Source: Leptospirales bacterium
GTDB lineage: Bacteria; Spirochaetota; Leptospiria; Leptospirales; Leptospiraceae
NCBI GenBank assembly: GCA_013297885.1
Contig: JAAFIR010000001.1
Location: forward strand, 1-64,000
Reading direction: 5' to 3'
Length of the DNA stretch: 64,000 nt
Positions 61,922-64,000 of this stretch are shown here, in pieces (the first letter of the stretch is position 1; the number at the start of each line of letters is the position of its first letter). Under the pieces are notes generated by a model, which ran no database searches, was not told the origin of the DNA, and saw only the letters and a program-made list of their open reading frames with translations. Both the position numbers and the translations under genes were made by a program.

Positions 61922-62050
61922 TTAATCTCTTTGTAAATTTGATATTCTTATTTGCCAAGCATTTATCTCTGATTCCCAGTGGTGAATATCACCATAATCT
62001 AGAACTTCTTTTTTTAATTCATTTTCTATTTTTTCCAAATGTCGATCCAC
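61922..62050 (-). CDS. very small helical ORF upstream of the coiled-coil protein
   Basis: From a GTG at 62050 the frame gives 42 residues (VDRHLEKIENELKKEVLDYG, DIHHWESEINAWQIRISNLQ, RD), amphipathic and charged like its downstream neighbour. The frame is open further up to a TGA (adding KIINGLQKQ), so the true start is unclear; no ATG exists. Stop and next start are 4 bp apart. It may be a real small gene or the 3' end of a lost one. Confidence 0.35.
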   Translation of the reverse strand: MDRHLEKIENELKKEVLDYGDIHHWESEINAWQIRISNLQRD

Positions 62051-62114
62051 TTGTTTCTGAAGTCCATTAATAATTTTTCATTGACTTGAGATTTTGATTT
62101 TATGTAATTAAAAT

Positions 62115-62396
62115 ATGACACTAAACGAAAATGAAACATTTTGGTCTGATGTGAGTGATGAAGAAATTGCTCGTGAAAGAAAAAAAGCTAAAGAGCTAAA
62201 ACAAACTGCTTGGTGGAAACAAAAACGTTCAAGTGGAATTTGTCATTATTGTAATGGAAAATTTCCAGTGGAAGAAATTACAATGGATCATTTAATTCCA
62301 CTTATACGAGGTGGAAAATCCATTAAAGCAAATTTAGTTCCATCCTGTAAAGAATGTAATTCCAAAAAAAAACACAAACTAGCCTTTGAGGTCTAG
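62115..62396 (+). CDS. HNH endonuclease
   Basis: A 93-residue HNH protein: zinc cysteines CHYC (about 45-48) and CKEC (about 79-82) frame the nuclease core ITMDHLIPLIRGGKSIKANL (about 55-74, D-H ... N). This is the compact HNH type that nicks or cuts DNA, used in restriction, homing or defence. It lies next to the restriction-modification pair but on the opposite strand, with its 3' end overlapping flgJ by 18 bp. It may be an independent mobile or defensive gene. Confidence 0.85.
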   Translation: MTLNENETFWSDVSDEEIARERKKAKELKQTAWWKQKRSSGICHYCNGKFPVEEITMDHLIPLIRGGKSIKANLVPSCKECNSKKKHKLAFEV

Positions 62397-62837
62397 CTTT
62401 GGAAGTGATTTGGACATAGTATTATAAATTTGTTCGGCAAGCCCTAGTGAATGATTTTCAGAAATCTTTTTTGCATATTCATCATATAAAAAATCTTCAA
62501 AAATTTCTTCAGCATAACCTCCATCTATCATTCCAGTTTTGTTAATTGTTTTTTTCATTTGATTTAGCATCATTTTAACAAAAATAGATTCAAACTCAAC
62601 AGAAGCATTAAACAATTTTTTTCTATAAGGATCAACAGCAATTTCTTCTTTGATGGAAGATTTGGTTTGGATAGAAGAGCTAGTAACTTTTCCTTCTAAA
62701 TTTTTATAAATTTCAGAATTTAATTCTTCCTGAAATTTTGGATTTTTTTCTTGCTCTTTCGTTTTGTTTTTAAGTTCGTTTAACTTTGATTCGTCAACAG
62801 AAAACCGATTAATTGTATTTTGAATTGGGTTGTTCAT
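62379..62837 (-). CDS. flgJ: flagellar rod-binding protein FlgJ (rod domain only)
   Basis: The 152-residue protein matches the N-terminal rod-binding domain of FlgJ: FESIFVKMMLNQMKKTINKT (about 83-102), GGYAEEIFEDFLYDEYAKKI and GLAEQIYNTMSKSLPKL. The muramidase domain found in many proteobacteria is absent, as is common in spirochaetes. It caps or assembles the flagellar rod in the periplasm. It overlaps flgI by 4 bp (ATGA). The N-terminal 70 residues are a charged linker. Confidence 0.8.
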   Translation of the reverse strand: MNNPIQNTINRFSVDESKLNELKNKTKEQEKNPKFQEELNSEIYKNLEGKVTSSSIQTKSSIKEEIAVDPYRKKLFNASVEFESIFVKMMLNQMKKTINKTGMIDGGYAEEIFEDFLYDEYAKKISENHSLGLAEQIYNTMSKSLPKLDLKG

Positions 62838-63916
62838 TGTATTACTAACTCCGCGTGAAGTGCTCCAGATTTTTTTAATCCTTCCATAACTGCAATAATA
62901 TCTTTTGTGGAAGCTCCAATTTTATTTAATGCATCCACTATATCCGAAACTCTTGTTCCTTCATTTAACATAGTGATCATTTCAGACTTGCTATCTCCAC
63001 CTTTTTTGTTGGAAACCACAACTGAAATTCCTTGTTTAGAAATAGCCACTTCGTCAACTGTAACATTTGCACCCATTACAATTGTTCCTGTTCTTTCGTT
63101 TATCACAACTTTTGCTTTGGATTCAGGAATAATTTGTAAACTTTCAATTCTGCTAATTGTGGAAAGCACATCACCTTTTTCAGGAATTGTAAATTCAATT
63201 TCAGTAGGGGAAACAACTAAAGTATTAATTTTAATTTCATCAGTGATTAGTTTATTCAAATTAGTTAGAGTTGTAAAATCTTGATTTTCAAGGATTAATC
63301 TATATTTATTATCTTTTGCAAAAAATGTACTTTGGATTTCTTTTTCTACAATTGCTCCAGCCATAACAAGACCAACTGTTTTTGGAGCTGTGCGAAGTTG
63401 GGAAGAAGTGTTTTGGTATTGAGGATTTGCATATCCAAAATAAGCTGAAATTCCGTTTGGATTATGATTTGGTTTTGTGTTTAAATTATCTTTTCCACCA
63501 AACGACATTACTCCGCTAGCGACAGCAACAATTTCTCCATTTGCTGCTTTGAGTGGAGTTTGAATTAACACACCACCTTCTAAAGAGCGAGCATCTCCAA
63601 TTGAAGAAACAGTGATGTCAATTTTATCTCCAAGTCTAGCAGTTGAAGGAATAATTGCTGTAACCACAACAGATGCAATATTTCTTGTATGAGTTAAATT
63701 TTTTCCAGTGTTTAAACCTTGGTTGTTTAAATAATTTTTCATTGCCTCAGTTGTAACTTGGTTTTTTGTATCTCCAGTTCCTGAAAGTCCAGTAACAATT
63801 CCAAATCCAGAAATTTGATTTTCTCTAATTCCAGAAATTCTAGAAATATCTTTAACCTTAACTTCCACTGAATAAATGGAAATGCTAAATAAAATTAGGT
63901 AAGATAAAAATTTCAT
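62834..63916 (-). CDS. flgI: flagellar P-ring protein FlgI
   Basis: The 360-residue exported protein (signal MKFLSYLILFSISIYSVEVK) shows KDISRISGIRENQISGFGIV (about 23-42), GLSGTGDTKNQVTTEAMKNY, VVVTAIIPSTARLGDKIDIT (about 86-105), SSIGDARSLEGGVLIQTPL, and the C-terminal VSDIVDALNKIGASTKDIIA with MEGLKKSGALHAELVIQ. It forms the P-ring around the rod. It is in an operon with flgJ downstream and an upstream gene whose stop overlaps its start. Confidence 0.93.
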   Translation of the reverse strand: MKFLSYLILFSISIYSVEVKVKDISRISGIRENQISGFGIVTGLSGTGDTKNQVTTEAMKNYLNNQGLNTGKNLTHTRNIASVVVTAIIPSTARLGDKIDITVSSIGDARSLEGGVLIQTPLKAANGEIVAVASGVMSFGGKDNLNTKPNHNPNGISAYFGYANPQYQNTSSQLRTAPKTVGLVMAGAIVEKEIQSTFFAKDNKYRLILENQDFTTLTNLNKLITDEIKINTLVVSPTEIEFTIPEKGDVLSTISRIESLQIIPESKAKVVINERTGTIVMGANVTVDEVAISKQGISVVVSNKKGGDSKSEMITMLNEGTRVSDIVDALNKIGASTKDIIAVMEGLKKSGALHAELVIQ

Positions 63917-64000
63917 TGGCTTTCTCCTAATAATCTTTTCAAATTCTTAAGAATAATTTTTTGTTTTTCAGTTTCGGATAATTCTGCTTTTTCAATTTCA
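63913..64000 (-). CDS. 3' end of a gene upstream of flgI (probably flagellar)
   Basis: The last 28 codons of a gene enter from the right edge (EIEKAELSETEKQKIILKNL then KRLLGESQ) and end in TGA overlapping the flgI ATG. AGGAGA, the flgI ribosome-binding site, lies within it. Operon position suggests flgH or flgA; the visible tail is too short and lacks the motifs needed to tell. Confidence 0.6.
   Translation of the reverse strand, partial: EIEKAELSETEKQKIILKNLKRLLGESQ

Noticed and set aside
1-64000. CRISPR array
   Set aside because: The repeated elements are kilobases apart and vary in sequence; no short regularly spaced direct repeats were seen.
1-64000. tRNA and rRNA genes
   Set aside because: No GGTTCGAATCC-type T-loop context with a cloverleaf, and no rRNA core sequences, were recognised by eye; a tRNA search program would settle this.

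Overview
The window looks like chromosomal DNA of a very AT-rich spirochaete, most likely a relative of Leptospira. Supporting this are the flagellar flgI and rod-binding flgJ genes, many short spirochaete-type lipoprotein signals (for example LAFC, LFSFC, IFLFC), paired 7TMR-DISM membrane sensors, a fused pabB-pabC gene and a one-piece glycine dehydrogenase. The species is inferred, not proven. No rRNA, tRNA, CRISPR array or intact transposase was seen.

Region 1 (1-4750) reads as the start of an integron. A divergent partial ORF at the left edge sits where an integrase gene should be. A promoter-like sequence and a putative attI core (GTTAGTT, 265-271) follow, then two complete cassettes and a third with a decayed end. 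Each complete cassette ends in an attC-like site over 300 bp long, and its R'' core is the exact reverse complement of that cassette's own 5' boundary. The cargo is a nuclease-like protein, a BrnT/BrnA toxin-antitoxin pair with a palindromic operator, an SH3-domain membrane protein and unknown proteins. From 4750 to 6620 lies a gene graveyard: an unknown remnant, a truncated HicA toxin, and two broken genes joined at what looks like a deletion scar.

Region 2 (7-37 kb) is mostly housekeeping and signalling: hydrolases, PilZ, PabBC, a NeuB-like synthase, cyclophilin, polyphosphate kinase followed by two degenerate 7TMR-DISM sensors, a sigma-54-promoted small transcript, chorismate synthase, glycine dehydrogenase, a soluble chemoreceptor, an amino-acid permease and an O-antigen ligase-like protein. 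Region 3 (37-53 kb) holds glycogen phosphorylase with a TPR/receiver/HEAT operon, a decayed PIN toxin with its antitoxin, a cell-envelope operon (lamin-tail-like lipoprotein, barrel-like protein, phospholipase-D-like lipoprotein), and a subtilisin-like lipoprotein whose missing prodomain appears to be encoded by the next gene. Region 4 (53-64 kb) has an ArsR/AHSA1/AlkD-like operon, a chimeric PIN-tailed ORF, an acyltransferase with a CBS protein, a type II restriction-modification pair, an HNH nuclease and the flagellar P-ring/rod genes.

The most striking feature across the window is a family of ten interspersed intergenic elements, about 110-210 bp each. Each has a closing stem (GGGCGAA with TTCGC), two internal hairpins and conserved linkers (CGTGCTTT, CGCTTCAATCAC). 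Stem sequences differ between copies but pairing is kept, including compensatory changes in the closing stem. They lie in gaps between genes, most often next to a stop codon.
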